A stretch of DNA of 64,000 nucleotides from NCBI RefSeq assembly GCF_047729875.1, contig NZ_CP159826.1:2480001-2544000 (forward strand), in the 5' to 3' direction. Position 1 is the first letter of the stretch. The number at the start of each line of letters is the position of its first letter. The notes under the pieces are model-generated. The model saw only the letters and a program-made list of their open reading frames with translations. It had not been told where the DNA came from and did not search any database. Shown one piece after another: positions 29,878 through 36,398 of this stretch. The position numbers and the translations under genes were made by a program. This stretch comes from Marimicrobium sp913061115 (GTDB taxonomy: Bacteria; Pseudomonadota; Gammaproteobacteria; Pseudomonadales; Halieaceae).

Positions 29878-29900
29878 AAAAAAGCCGGCGCTGGGCCGGC
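29878..29900 (-). terminator. Intrinsic terminator between the acidic protein gene and queA
   Basis: Minus strand GCCGGC-CCAGC-GCCGGC forms a 6-bp perfect GC stem followed by six T. It probably ends the transcript of the 110-residue protein gene, and it also forms the immediate 5' leader of queA. Confidence 0.8.
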
Positions 29901-29922
29901 TCTGAGAAGCAAGCCCGGAAGC

Positions 29923-30255
29923 TTACTTCTCTTCTTCCTCGGCAGGAGCTGCTTCAGCAGGCGCTTCTTCTGCAGCAGGCGCTTCTTCTACAACAGCAGC
30001 CTCCTCTTCAGCGGGCGCTTCTTCGACAGCAGCCTCTGCTAGAGCGGTTTCTTCCACTGGCGCCTCAACAACGGCCTCTTCTTCAACCACAGGCTTAGCA
30101 GGCAGTGTGACTTTGATCAAGTCTTCTGCCAACAGGATACGTGCCTTTTCTTCGCCATTAACGGCCTTTTTATTGGCATCTTTAACAGCGTAACGCTCGT
30201 CACCACGTTTGTAGATGCTGTATTCAGCCGTTTTTTTAACTAATTTCATCGCCAT
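29923..30255 (-). CDS. Small protein with acidic Ala/Glu/Pro-rich low-complexity tail
   Basis: 110 residues. A short globular-looking head (about 1-50, KLVKKTAEYSIYKRGDERYAV) carries a basic N-terminus, followed by a tail almost wholly of Glu, Ala, Pro and Val (VVEEEA, EEAPAEE repeats). GGGAG lies 8 bases before the ATG at 30253-30255; a second ATG two codons later is possible. I recall similar heads in other gammaproteobacteria as uncharacterised proteins; no function is assigned. Own terminator at 29878-29900. Confidence 0.8.
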   Translation of the reverse strand: MAMKLVKKTAEYSIYKRGDERYAVKDANKKAVNGEEKARILLAEDLIKVTLPAKPVVEEEAVVEAPVEETALAEAAVEEAPAEEEAAVVEEAPAAEEAPAEAAPAEEEEK

Positions 30256-30376
30256 GCTCTTTTCTCCCTAGATACTCAGATTAATCGCGCCACTGTGAGC
30301 GACATTCATAGATTCAGTTCACATCGGAACCGGCGGGCAGTGTACAGGCAAAATTTCCTAAGGTTAAGGAAATTTA

Positions 30377-30404
30377 TTGAAGTTTCATTTTAGATTGTTA
30401 TACT
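30377..30404 (+). promoter_or_regulatory. Promoter of tRNA-Leu
   Basis: TTGAAG (30377-30382) and TATACT (30399-30404) are 16 bases apart, followed by a CGCGCGC discriminator, the GC-rich type seen at stringently controlled stable-RNA promoters. It sits about 45 bases before the mature tRNA 5' end. Confidence 0.7.
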
Positions 30405-30456
30405 CGCGCGCTCTGCAGGGAGCTTCGTCTATAGTGGCGTCATCCCAGCCCTCTTT

Positions 30457-30543
30457 GCCGGAGTGGTGAAATTGGTAGACACGTCGGATTCAAAATCCGA
30501 TTCTCGCAAGAGAGTGCCGGTTCAAGTCCGGCCTTCGGTACCA
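30457..30543 (+). tRNA. tRNA-Leu (anticodon CAA)
   Basis: 87 bases including an encoded CCA. Acceptor GCCGGAG pairs with CTTCGGT (two G-U pairs), the anticodon stem TCGGA/TCCGA holds loop TTCAAAA with CAA at its centre, there is a long variable arm as in all tRNA-Leu, and the T-arm is GCCGG/CCGGC. It closely resembles E. coli leuX, a well-known integration site; the last 25 bases recur at 38972-38996. Confidence 0.97.
30519..30543 (+). repeat. Left attachment-site repeat inside tRNA-Leu
   Basis: The last 25 bases of the tRNA gene (T-loop, T-stem 3' side, acceptor 3' side and CCA) are repeated exactly at 38972-38996, 8453 bp away. Sequence differs on both sides of the repeat. This is the footprint of integration by a tyrosine recombinase that restores the tRNA 3' end. 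Confidence 0.85.
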
Positions 30544-30589
30544 AGCAACGTATAGCCCTTTATTCAAAGGGTTTGCCGCAACTGTGATT

Positions 30590-30994
30590 ATGAGTTGGCA
30601 CAAAAATTTCCTACTCAAACCCTCTGGTTCTTACTTCCGTTATATCATCCGTCCCTGCCACAGACCGCTGCTTTTAACCAAGGAGCTACGGCATACTCTC
30701 AACACATCGTCCCGCAGACTGGCTAGCAAACCTGCTAGAGCCGTAGCTGTTGCAGTTGAATCACTACTAGAGAGATTGGCAAGGACGCGATTGGTGCTAA
30801 CCGACAAACAGATCAGGGAAACCATACGGCAGTATGTCGAAGAAGCGAGTGAGCAGTTCTACGAAGAACACCTAACGATCGACGCCAGAGACCGTGAAGG
30901 CAACATTGACTTCCTCGAGAGCCAAGTGAGCGGCTTACATCATGTGCTAGCCCGCTCCAACTTCACAGGTGATCAGCACGTGGTGGCTGGTTGA
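30590..30994 (+). pseudogene. Truncated tyrosine recombinase (integrase), N-terminal part only
   Basis: 134 residues from the ATG at 30590. The start KNFLLKPSGSYFRYIIRPC and LLLTKELRHTLNTSSRRLA match the DUF6538-type N-terminus of island integrases, and LVLTDKQIRETIRQYVEE matches the following helices. The catalytic Arg...HxxR...Tyr domain is absent; the frame stops at 30994 and I see no remnant of it downstream. Its place right after the tRNA is where such integrases sit. It could still bind DNA, but cannot recombine alone. Confidence 0.75.
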
Positions 30995-31088
30995 TTCCTG
31001 CAATGATAAAACTTAGGGAAATCCCCATTTATAATACCCATTAGAGCGCGTATCGCATTTACCCGCTAAAATATTACATAACTATATA

Positions 31089-31211
31089 ATGACTGCGAAT
31101 TTACTACTGCTAGCCGTTTTCTCAACTGCTGCTTTGAAGCAGGCGCAGACTGATGTTACGCATGGCTTCGAGAATGGAACACCATCTGATGCAGAGGAGA
31201 TGGACGTATGA
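31089..31211 (+). CDS. Possible 40-residue leader ORF overlapping the membrane protein gene
   Basis: ATG at 31089 opens MTANLLLLAVFSTAALKQAQ and ends MDV with TGA at 31209-31211, overlapping the next gene's ATG (31208) as ATGA. The N-terminus looks like a short signal peptide or membrane segment. The overlap suggests translational coupling, but there is no clear ribosome-binding site and no family is recognised. It may be chance. Confidence 0.35.
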   Translation: MTANLLLLAVFSTAALKQAQTDVTHGFENGTPSDAEEMDV

Positions 31212-32869
31212 GGTTCGAAAAAACCATAAAACTAACTTTTGCTGTAATTGGAATTCTTTTTTTGCTATCAGCTTTATCTGTACTTCATTACTCCCATGGG
31301 AGTACAGAGAACCTGTTATATTTCGATTCATGGAGAGTCACCGAGAAGCTTAGGACAGGGGCACCGATAAACGCGTATTTCTTCCACAACGAGCATACAT
31401 TTACTTTTCCGACTGCTGTCTTATGGCTAGACACCCAGTTAAGTAGCGGTAATCTTAGTCTATTGCACAACATCGTCTATAGCGCACAGTTCATCATTTT
31501 TGGACTTTTGTTGTGCATATTGCGGCGCCAAAGAGGATTAGGACTAGGGGTTTTTAGCACTGTAGCAAGCGCCTCATTACTAATGACGCTGTGGCTTTCA
31601 ATGTCAAATCAGACCGCCTTTACATACCCAATGCTGGATGTAATGGCGGCTGCGTGCTTATTGTCTATTCTTGCATTTGCAGTGCTGCTTGGCGAGTTAC
31701 TGCAGGGTACACATGGTCGAGTAAACGAGACTCTACTGAGCTTGATAACTGTATTCGTGGCAGCATTGGGGTTTTTTTCATTAGAAACATTTATTATTGT
31801 TCTGGCAGTGGGTACGTTAGAGTGCTATTCACGCAAGAGGTGGTCGTTATTGACTCTGTTATCTTTGCTCATCATAGCGTGTGTCTTGTTTTACTTTAAC
31901 CACCTTTCCTCATCACTAGGTCGTAAATCATCCGTATCTGCAGTTAATTTCGAAGTGGTGTTCTCAAATAGTTTGAAACAGCTTAGTGGACACGTCTATC
32001 ATTTTTTCCTCGAAAAAAACTTTGACCGCACCTCGGCCGGCTACCTCGCAATTGCCTATTCGTTAGCCCAGCTAGCCGTTATCCTGCTTTCATTACAGAG
32101 TATTTACCATTACAGATACGATTTGAGGTTGCATCAAAGATTTGCCATTTACGCAACTTCATTTGCCGCAGTCTCAATTTTTTCTGCAGTATGGCTGAGA
32201 TTTTCAACCAGCCCGGATATTCCTCCAGTCCCTCGATACATTTGGTACGCAACAATACTCAACTGGGCAAGTCTTCTATTAGCTTTTGAACTGGTGAAAA
32301 ATGATACTAGACTTATCCGAAATTTTTCCATCGCATTTATTTTTATAAATGTCGTGTTTATAGCTTTAGATTTTGGTGTATCACACCCCAGTGAAAAGAT
32401 TATTAAATCGAGAGCGGAAATGGCTGTGTATGCCCTTTCTCCGGGAGATGAAAGAGGCCTAGGGCCAAGCAGCGAGGTACGAGGAAAGATCCTTCGGGAG
32501 ATACAATATCAGTACTTGAAAAAGAATAAATTATCAGTCTTTTCTCACGAGGGTTTGAGTTTTTTAGATCATCCTATAACCTCACTCACCAGACGTGATG
32601 GGCGCTGCGAAATATTGAAAGTAAACCGCTCTGCAAGGTATAAAAACTCTGTGATGGGTATCGAACTGACGGGGGATTTTGACATTGCGTCTGGATATTT
32701 TTTACTGATCGGAGATGATGATTTAGTTAAAAGCTTTAGCTTTGTCGGCAAGCCAAAATACAGCGATAGAAAGCACACTGCGCTATTTAGTGTGAAGAGC
32801 GAAACCGTAAATCCTAAAATAATTTATCTGGAAACGCAGGATAAAAACTATGTCATGTGCAGCACCTAG
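31208..32869 (+). CDS. Multi-pass membrane protein, possibly GT-C-like, function unknown
   Basis: 553 residues. Predicted spans at about 8-30, 90-108, 115-133, 140-165, 175-200, 207-225, 275-298, 308-330, 345-365 and 372-392, then a soluble C-terminal domain of about 155 residues. The motif FHNEHTFTFPTAVLWLD after a long first periplasmic loop recalls the 'NEHR..FPR' motif of large bacterial membrane proteins near polysaccharide genes. I do not recognise a named family. The gene is clearly AT-richer than the chromosome around it. GAGGAG lies shortly before the ATG. Confidence 0.8.
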   Translation: MRFEKTIKLTFAVIGILFLLSALSVLHYSHGSTENLLYFDSWRVTEKLRTGAPINAYFFHNEHTFTFPTAVLWLDTQLSSGNLSLLHNIVYSAQFIIFGLLLCILRRQRGLGLGVFSTVASASLLMTLWLSMSNQTAFTYPMLDVMAAACLLSILAFAVLLGELLQGTHGRVNETLLSLITVFVAALGFFSLETFIIVLAVGTLECYSRKRWSLLTLLSLLIIACVLFYFNHLSSSLGRKSSVSAVNFEVVFSNSLKQLSGHVYHFFLEKNFDRTSAGYLAIAYSLAQLAVILLSLQSIYHYRYDLRLHQRFAIYATSFAAVSIFSAVWLRFSTSPDIPPVPRYIWYATILNWASLLLAFELVKNDTRLIRNFSIAFIFINVVFIALDFGVSHPSEKIIKSRAEMAVYALSPGDERGLGPSSEVRGKILREIQYQYLKKNKLSVFSHEGLSFLDHPITSLTRRDGRCEILKVNRSARYKNSVMGIELTGDFDIASGYFLLIGDDDLVKSFSFVGKPKYSDRKHTALFSVKSETVNPKIIYLETQDKNYVMCST

Positions 32870-32948
32870 CAGACGCCTAGAACCGCCTACGAACCATAGG
32901 GTAAATAAAGAGGGCTACTACATCCACATTGATTAGGAGCTCACCGAC

Positions 32949-33533
32949 ATGGCTGGCTTGGAAGCATATCATCCAGATATGAAGTGGGAGCGCATGGAGC
33001 TAGCCAAGGGTATGGGACTGTCTGAAAACCACCAGGAGTACATCCTTGAGCTAGAACACAAGATGCTCACTAAACACCAACCCATCAGCAACAGTGTAAG
33101 GGCAGCAACGTCCAATGGCTGGATGGAAGCGCTTAAGCATAGAACACCGTTACGAGGTGGTGGCTTCCGTTCTAAATCATATGTAGTCAGCCCATCGTCG
33201 CACTACAACGGCTGGCCCTTGCTCTTAAACAATCATTTGGAAGTGTTGGAGCTACCCAATGGTCACCACCTGACGCGCACAGACTTGTCGGTGCTCAACA
33301 TGTTTGTCCAAGGCTTATCACGTAAGGTTATCGCACATGGCACGCAGTCAACGGTTAAGAGCGTGGAGAATCGCTTAGCAAAGATCAAAGACAAGCTCAC
33401 ACCTGAAGGAGAGCGAGCTCACGGCTTGGCCCAGCTCCTAGTGCTGCATCGTCTAATGCCTTTTCTCATGGCGACCAATGATTGGTTTGCGCTCGAAACT
33501 GAATTCACACAGCACGTAGCGCACACGAGTTAA
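32949..33533 (+). CDS. Orphan protein with LuxR-type helix-turn-helix
   Basis: 194 residues, start preceded by AGGAG. The segment at about 107-150 (LTRTDLSVLNMFVQGLSRKV, then TVKSVENRLAKIKDKL) matches the LuxR/FixJ HTH, with the LT-x(5)-L and TV.SVENRL signatures. The N-terminal half matches no receiver or autoinducer domain I know. It is the only candidate regulator in the island and could control the BspA-like genes that follow; that is inference from position. Confidence 0.7.
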   Translation: MAGLEAYHPDMKWERMELAKGMGLSENHQEYILELEHKMLTKHQPISNSVRAATSNGWMEALKHRTPLRGGGFRSKSYVVSPSSHYNGWPLLLNNHLEVLELPNGHHLTRTDLSVLNMFVQGLSRKVIAHGTQSTVKSVENRLAKIKDKLTPEGERAHGLAQLLVLHRLMPFLMATNDWFALETEFTQHVAHTS

Positions 33534-33673
33534 TCAGGGGCATTTCCCTGCTCTGCGGGGGCTCTTGCACCCTGTGACACCAAGCAAAAACAACCTATTC
33601 TTTGCCCTCTCTCGCAGAGTCACTCAGCAGTCTTCTATGCATACATATCTATCGATTACGGATGATGTTCCCA

Positions 33674-34357
33674 ATGACCCGCACTACAACAGCACCACAG
33701 CGTGGCGTAGTCGCCTCATTCGCACTCTTGCTCATTTCGATGCTGTCGGCTCAGGCATTGGCGCAAACATTTGATTTCGATGGCATCACCTATTACGTCA
33801 ACCCCTTCACGATCGCGACTGATGTCGAAGTAAGGGGCCGTGCATCGCGCAACACTACAAGGGATATAGTGATTCCTGCCACTGTTGTGGATAGCGGGAC
33901 AACCTATAGCGTTACGAGCGTTGGATTTCAGGCTTTTCGCGCCAACGGCCTCACCAGCGAGACCTTTCCAGAGTTCATGACGCTCATTAAGGGGGGTGCT
34001 TTTCGCTCCGATTTCATAACCAGCGTGACCTTTCCAGACAGCATGACGCTCATTGAGAATGCTGCTTTCTTCGACAACAGCGCCCTCACCAGCGCCGCCT
34101 TTTTAAGAGATTTCGGAATATTCAAGCTCGCAATGTTTACCGTCACTCCCAAGCTAGCGAGCATCACCTATGCTCAAGGCGCTACGGGATGGGATGACGT
34201 AACCTTTACGCCTAGCACTGGCCTAACAGGAAGTGTCACCGCGGAAGCAGTAGCCCCTCCAGCGACAGCCACACCAGTTCCTGTAAGCCCACTGCGGCCA
34301 CTGGGCATCATGGCTATCTTGCTGTCACTAGTGGCTGTCAGGAAGCCTCCGTCCTGA
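33674..34357 (+). CDS. Secreted BspA-like repeat protein 1 with C-terminal sorting tail
   Basis: 227 residues from MTRTTTAPQRGVVASFALLL, aligning with paralogue 3; ATGs at 33662 and 33665 are alternatives. Signal peptide ends near SAQALAQT. A conserved head (VRGRASRNTTRDIVIPATVV) leads into BspA-like leucine-rich repeats of about 22 residues (GGAFRSDFITSVTFPDSMTL), fewer and more diverged than in the other two. The C-terminus is PVSPLRPLGIMAILLSLVAV then RK, a motif-helix-basic tail as in exosortase substrates. It lacks the Fn3 domain. A terminator follows at 34388. Confidence 0.8.
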   Translation: MTRTTTAPQRGVVASFALLLISMLSAQALAQTFDFDGITYYVNPFTIATDVEVRGRASRNTTRDIVIPATVVDSGTTYSVTSVGFQAFRANGLTSETFPEFMTLIKGGAFRSDFITSVTFPDSMTLIENAAFFDNSALTSAAFLRDFGIFKLAMFTVTPKLASITYAQGATGWDDVTFTPSTGLTGSVTAEAVAPPATATPVPVSPLRPLGIMAILLSLVAVRKPPS

Positions 34358-34387
34358 GTAGGTCCACTCGGCCAATGCGATACACAG

Positions 34388-34411
34388 CGGCTCCTCCGGG
34401 GCCGTTTTGTT
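34388..34411 (+). terminator. Terminator after BspA-like gene 1
   Basis: CGGCTCC-TCC-GGGGCCG gives a 7-bp stem with one G-U pair, followed by TTTT. Nearly the same hairpin follows the other two BspA-like genes, showing that the duplicated unit includes its terminator. Confidence 0.75.
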
Positions 34412-34522
34412 GTGAGGCGTCACTACGTGCATGGTTTATAGTTGAGCAGTAGCAACACCAGCAACAGCTAACTCTCCGCGCCATATTCTCCGCCATTCGC
34501 TTATACCACTGACGGGTTATAA

Positions 34523-34720
34523 CAGGTTGCAGTGATGGCCACAGGCATCGATGCAGTTTATCCTCGGCGTCATCAGGCGCTGGCGCGGCAGCTGAAGCAG
34601 GCAGGCTGCCTCGTGACGGAGTTTCCTCCAGGTACGCCTCCGCTGCGGCAAAATTTTCCCAAACGCAATCGTATTATCAGCGGTCTATCCTTGGGGGTGC
34701 TGGTTGTTGAGGCGGCTTGA
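34523..34720 (+). pseudogene. dprA: Fragment of dprA (DNA processing protein A)
   Basis: About 65 residues beginning QVAVMATGIDAVYPRRHQAL and ending NRIISGLSLGVLVVEAA match the central Rossmann-like part of DprA/Smf, which loads RecA on incoming ssDNA. Stop codons flank it on both sides (TAA at 34520, TGA at 34718), so both ends of the gene are missing. The match is too exact for chance, but the fragment cannot make DprA. The full gene is probably elsewhere in the chromosome. The stretch 34412-34522 holds only a repeat related to 38860-38885. Confidence 0.8.
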
Positions 34721-34791
34721 ACAAACACAGCGCTAGCTCAAGGAAACTCCTAGCCTCAATAGAAGCACAGGCAGGGCAAGGCGCTGGAAAC

Positions 34792-34905
34792 CTAATCAGA
34801 TAGGCCCCATAAGACTACACCGATAAAGCCGAATAAATACACAAGGAAAACGATGAGTACTATCGCTGCTGACAGTTGTGCCACGAACTTTAGATATCTA
34901 TTCAT
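34792..34905 (-). CDS. Possible 37-residue membrane peptide
   Basis: From an ATG at 34903-34905: MNRYLKFVAQLSAAIVLIVF then VYLFGFIGVVLWGLSD, a positively charged start followed by one long hydrophobic helix, like small inner-membrane peptides. A purine-rich GAGACAG lies upstream. It is the only minus-strand candidate in the island. An in-frame extension to 35037 has poor codon context. No family recognised; may be noncoding. Confidence 0.35.
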   Translation of the reverse strand: MNRYLKFVAQLSAAIVLIVFLVYLFGFIGVVLWGLSD

Positions 34906-35019
34906 TGCACTGTCTCGCTCCCATAAGCTTCCGGTCGCTCTAGAGTACACCAGAGCACTGCTAGAATGCCCGTTCGTTAGAGCGTCAACTCCTCTAGCTG
35001 CTCGCACCACGTCCTCCGC

Positions 35020-36165
35020 TTGTCTAACCACTGGCAACCAATTGCCACAGCCCTAAAACGCCATCTACTCGCTCCTGCAGTATTAATGCTCTCAATACTA
35101 CTATCGGCTCAGGCTTTGGCCTTTGATGTTGGTGGCCTGAGTTATACCATCTTAAATGCTACTGACGTCGAGGTAACGGGCCGCGCAGCGGGTAACACTG
35201 ACACGGACATAGTGATTCCTGCCACTGTTGTGGATAGCGGAACGACCTACAGCGTGACGACCATTGGGGATCTTGCTTTCTTCGGCAACTTCCTCACCAG
35301 CGTGACCATCGGAAACAGCGTTACGACCATTGGGGATGGTGCTTTCTTCACCAACTTCCTCACCAGCGTGATTATTCCAGACAGCGTGACGACCATTGGG
35401 GATTTTGCTTTCTCAGGCCCGACAGCCAGCCTCACCAGCCTGACCATTGGAAACAGCGTGACGACCATTGGGGAGGCTGCTTTCTACAACAACGCCCTCA
35501 CGAGCGTGACTATTCCAGACAGCGTTACGACCATTGGGCAATATGCTTTCGGCGGCAACGCCCTCACCAGCGCGGCCTTTGGGGGCAACTTTGGTGACTT
35601 TCAACTCAACATGTTCGATGTCAATCTCAACCTAACGACGATCACCTACTGTGAAGGGACAACGGGTTGGCCGCAGGACTTTCGCAATGGCTCGACCACG
35701 ATCACAGCGACGTCGATAGTTTGCTCGCCACCGGACGCCCCGACCATAGACTCGATAACGCCAGGCGCCGGTCAGCTTACCGTCGCCTTTACCCCGGGGA
35801 CTGACAATGGCTCGCCGACTTACAGCTACAGGGCCTCCTGCCTCGGTGTCGGTGTCTTGAGGCGGGTAAACGTAGATGGCGCCGCGTCACCTATTACAGT
35901 CACCTCGCTTTACAATGACGACACGTATGAGTGTTTTGTAACAGCGACGAACAGTATAGGAACGAGTCCCGCATCTGCAACGAGTGAACCATTCGTTGTC
36001 GGGGCCCCAGCCACTGTCGTGCCTCCGCCTTCCGGCACGCCGCCACCGTCCACCGGCACACCGCCGTCTAGCGCAACGCCTGTCCCAACTAGCCCACTGT
36101 GGCTACTGGGCATCATGGCAGGACTGCTGTCGCTGGTGGCTGTCAGGAAGCTGCGTAAAGTCTGA
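35020..36165 (+). CDS. Secreted BspA-like repeat protein 2 with Fn3 domain and sorting tail
   Basis: 381 residues from a TTG start. The signal peptide ends at LSAQALAFDVGG. A shared head (VTGRAAGNTDTDIVIPATVV) leads into about six BspA-like repeats of 22 residues (LTSVTIPDSVTTIGQYAFGG pattern), then a cysteine-bearing cap (TITYCEGTTGWPQDF), an Fn3 domain (APTIDSITPGAGQLTVAF to SATSEPFVV), a Pro/Thr/Ser linker, and the tail VPTSPLWLLGIMAGLLSLVA then VRKLRKV. The tail has the (I/V)PT-x3-W spacing of IPTL-CTERM signals. The cap, Fn3 and tail are nearly identical in DNA to those of protein 3. Confidence 0.85.
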   Translation: MSNHWQPIATALKRHLLAPAVLMLSILLSAQALAFDVGGLSYTILNATDVEVTGRAAGNTDTDIVIPATVVDSGTTYSVTTIGDLAFFGNFLTSVTIGNSVTTIGDGAFFTNFLTSVIIPDSVTTIGDFAFSGPTASLTSLTIGNSVTTIGEAAFYNNALTSVTIPDSVTTIGQYAFGGNALTSAAFGGNFGDFQLNMFDVNLNLTTITYCEGTTGWPQDFRNGSTTITATSIVCSPPDAPTIDSITPGAGQLTVAFTPGTDNGSPTYSYRASCLGVGVLRRVNVDGAASPITVTSLYNDDTYECFVTATNSIGTSPASATSEPFVVGAPATVVPPPSGTPPPSTGTPPSSATPVPTSPLWLLGIMAGLLSLVAVRKLRKV

Positions 36166-36194
36166 GTAAGCTCGCTCGGCGAATGCAATAAACA

Positions 36195-36218
36195 GCGGCT
36201 CCTTCGGGGGCCGTTTTG
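36195..36218 (+). terminator. Terminator after BspA-like gene 2
   Basis: CGGCTCC-TTCG-GGGGCCG stem, loop rich in TTCG, followed by TTTT, 30 bp past the stop. It is a sibling of the hairpins at 34388 and 38780. Confidence 0.75.
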
Positions 36219-36398
36219 CTGTCAGGTATTCCTCCCCCCACCTGGCCCCTGTGGTGCGCAAAAGGGGCTTGTCTGGGTTGTACGTTTAGTGTCTCACTCG
36301 ACCACAACAACACTGCTCTCAAGCCCGCAGCACCGATGCGACCCATCGGAATTCCTGTGTTATCCTCTGCCGCCAATAAACCACGGCAAGCTCTTGTT

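Noticed and set aside
31000..31088. Remnant of the integrase catalytic domain after the stub
   Set aside because: No Arg, HxxR or Tyr catalytic pattern is visible in any frame before the next gene.
34434..34535. Integron attC site after BspA-like gene 1
   Set aside because: No paired RYYYAAC/GTTRRRY boxes flank an inverted repeat; only a loose shared motif with 38860-38885.
36216..36398. 61-residue N-terminal extension of BspA-like protein 3
   Set aside because: It would bury the signal peptide and overlaps the terminator of the preceding gene.
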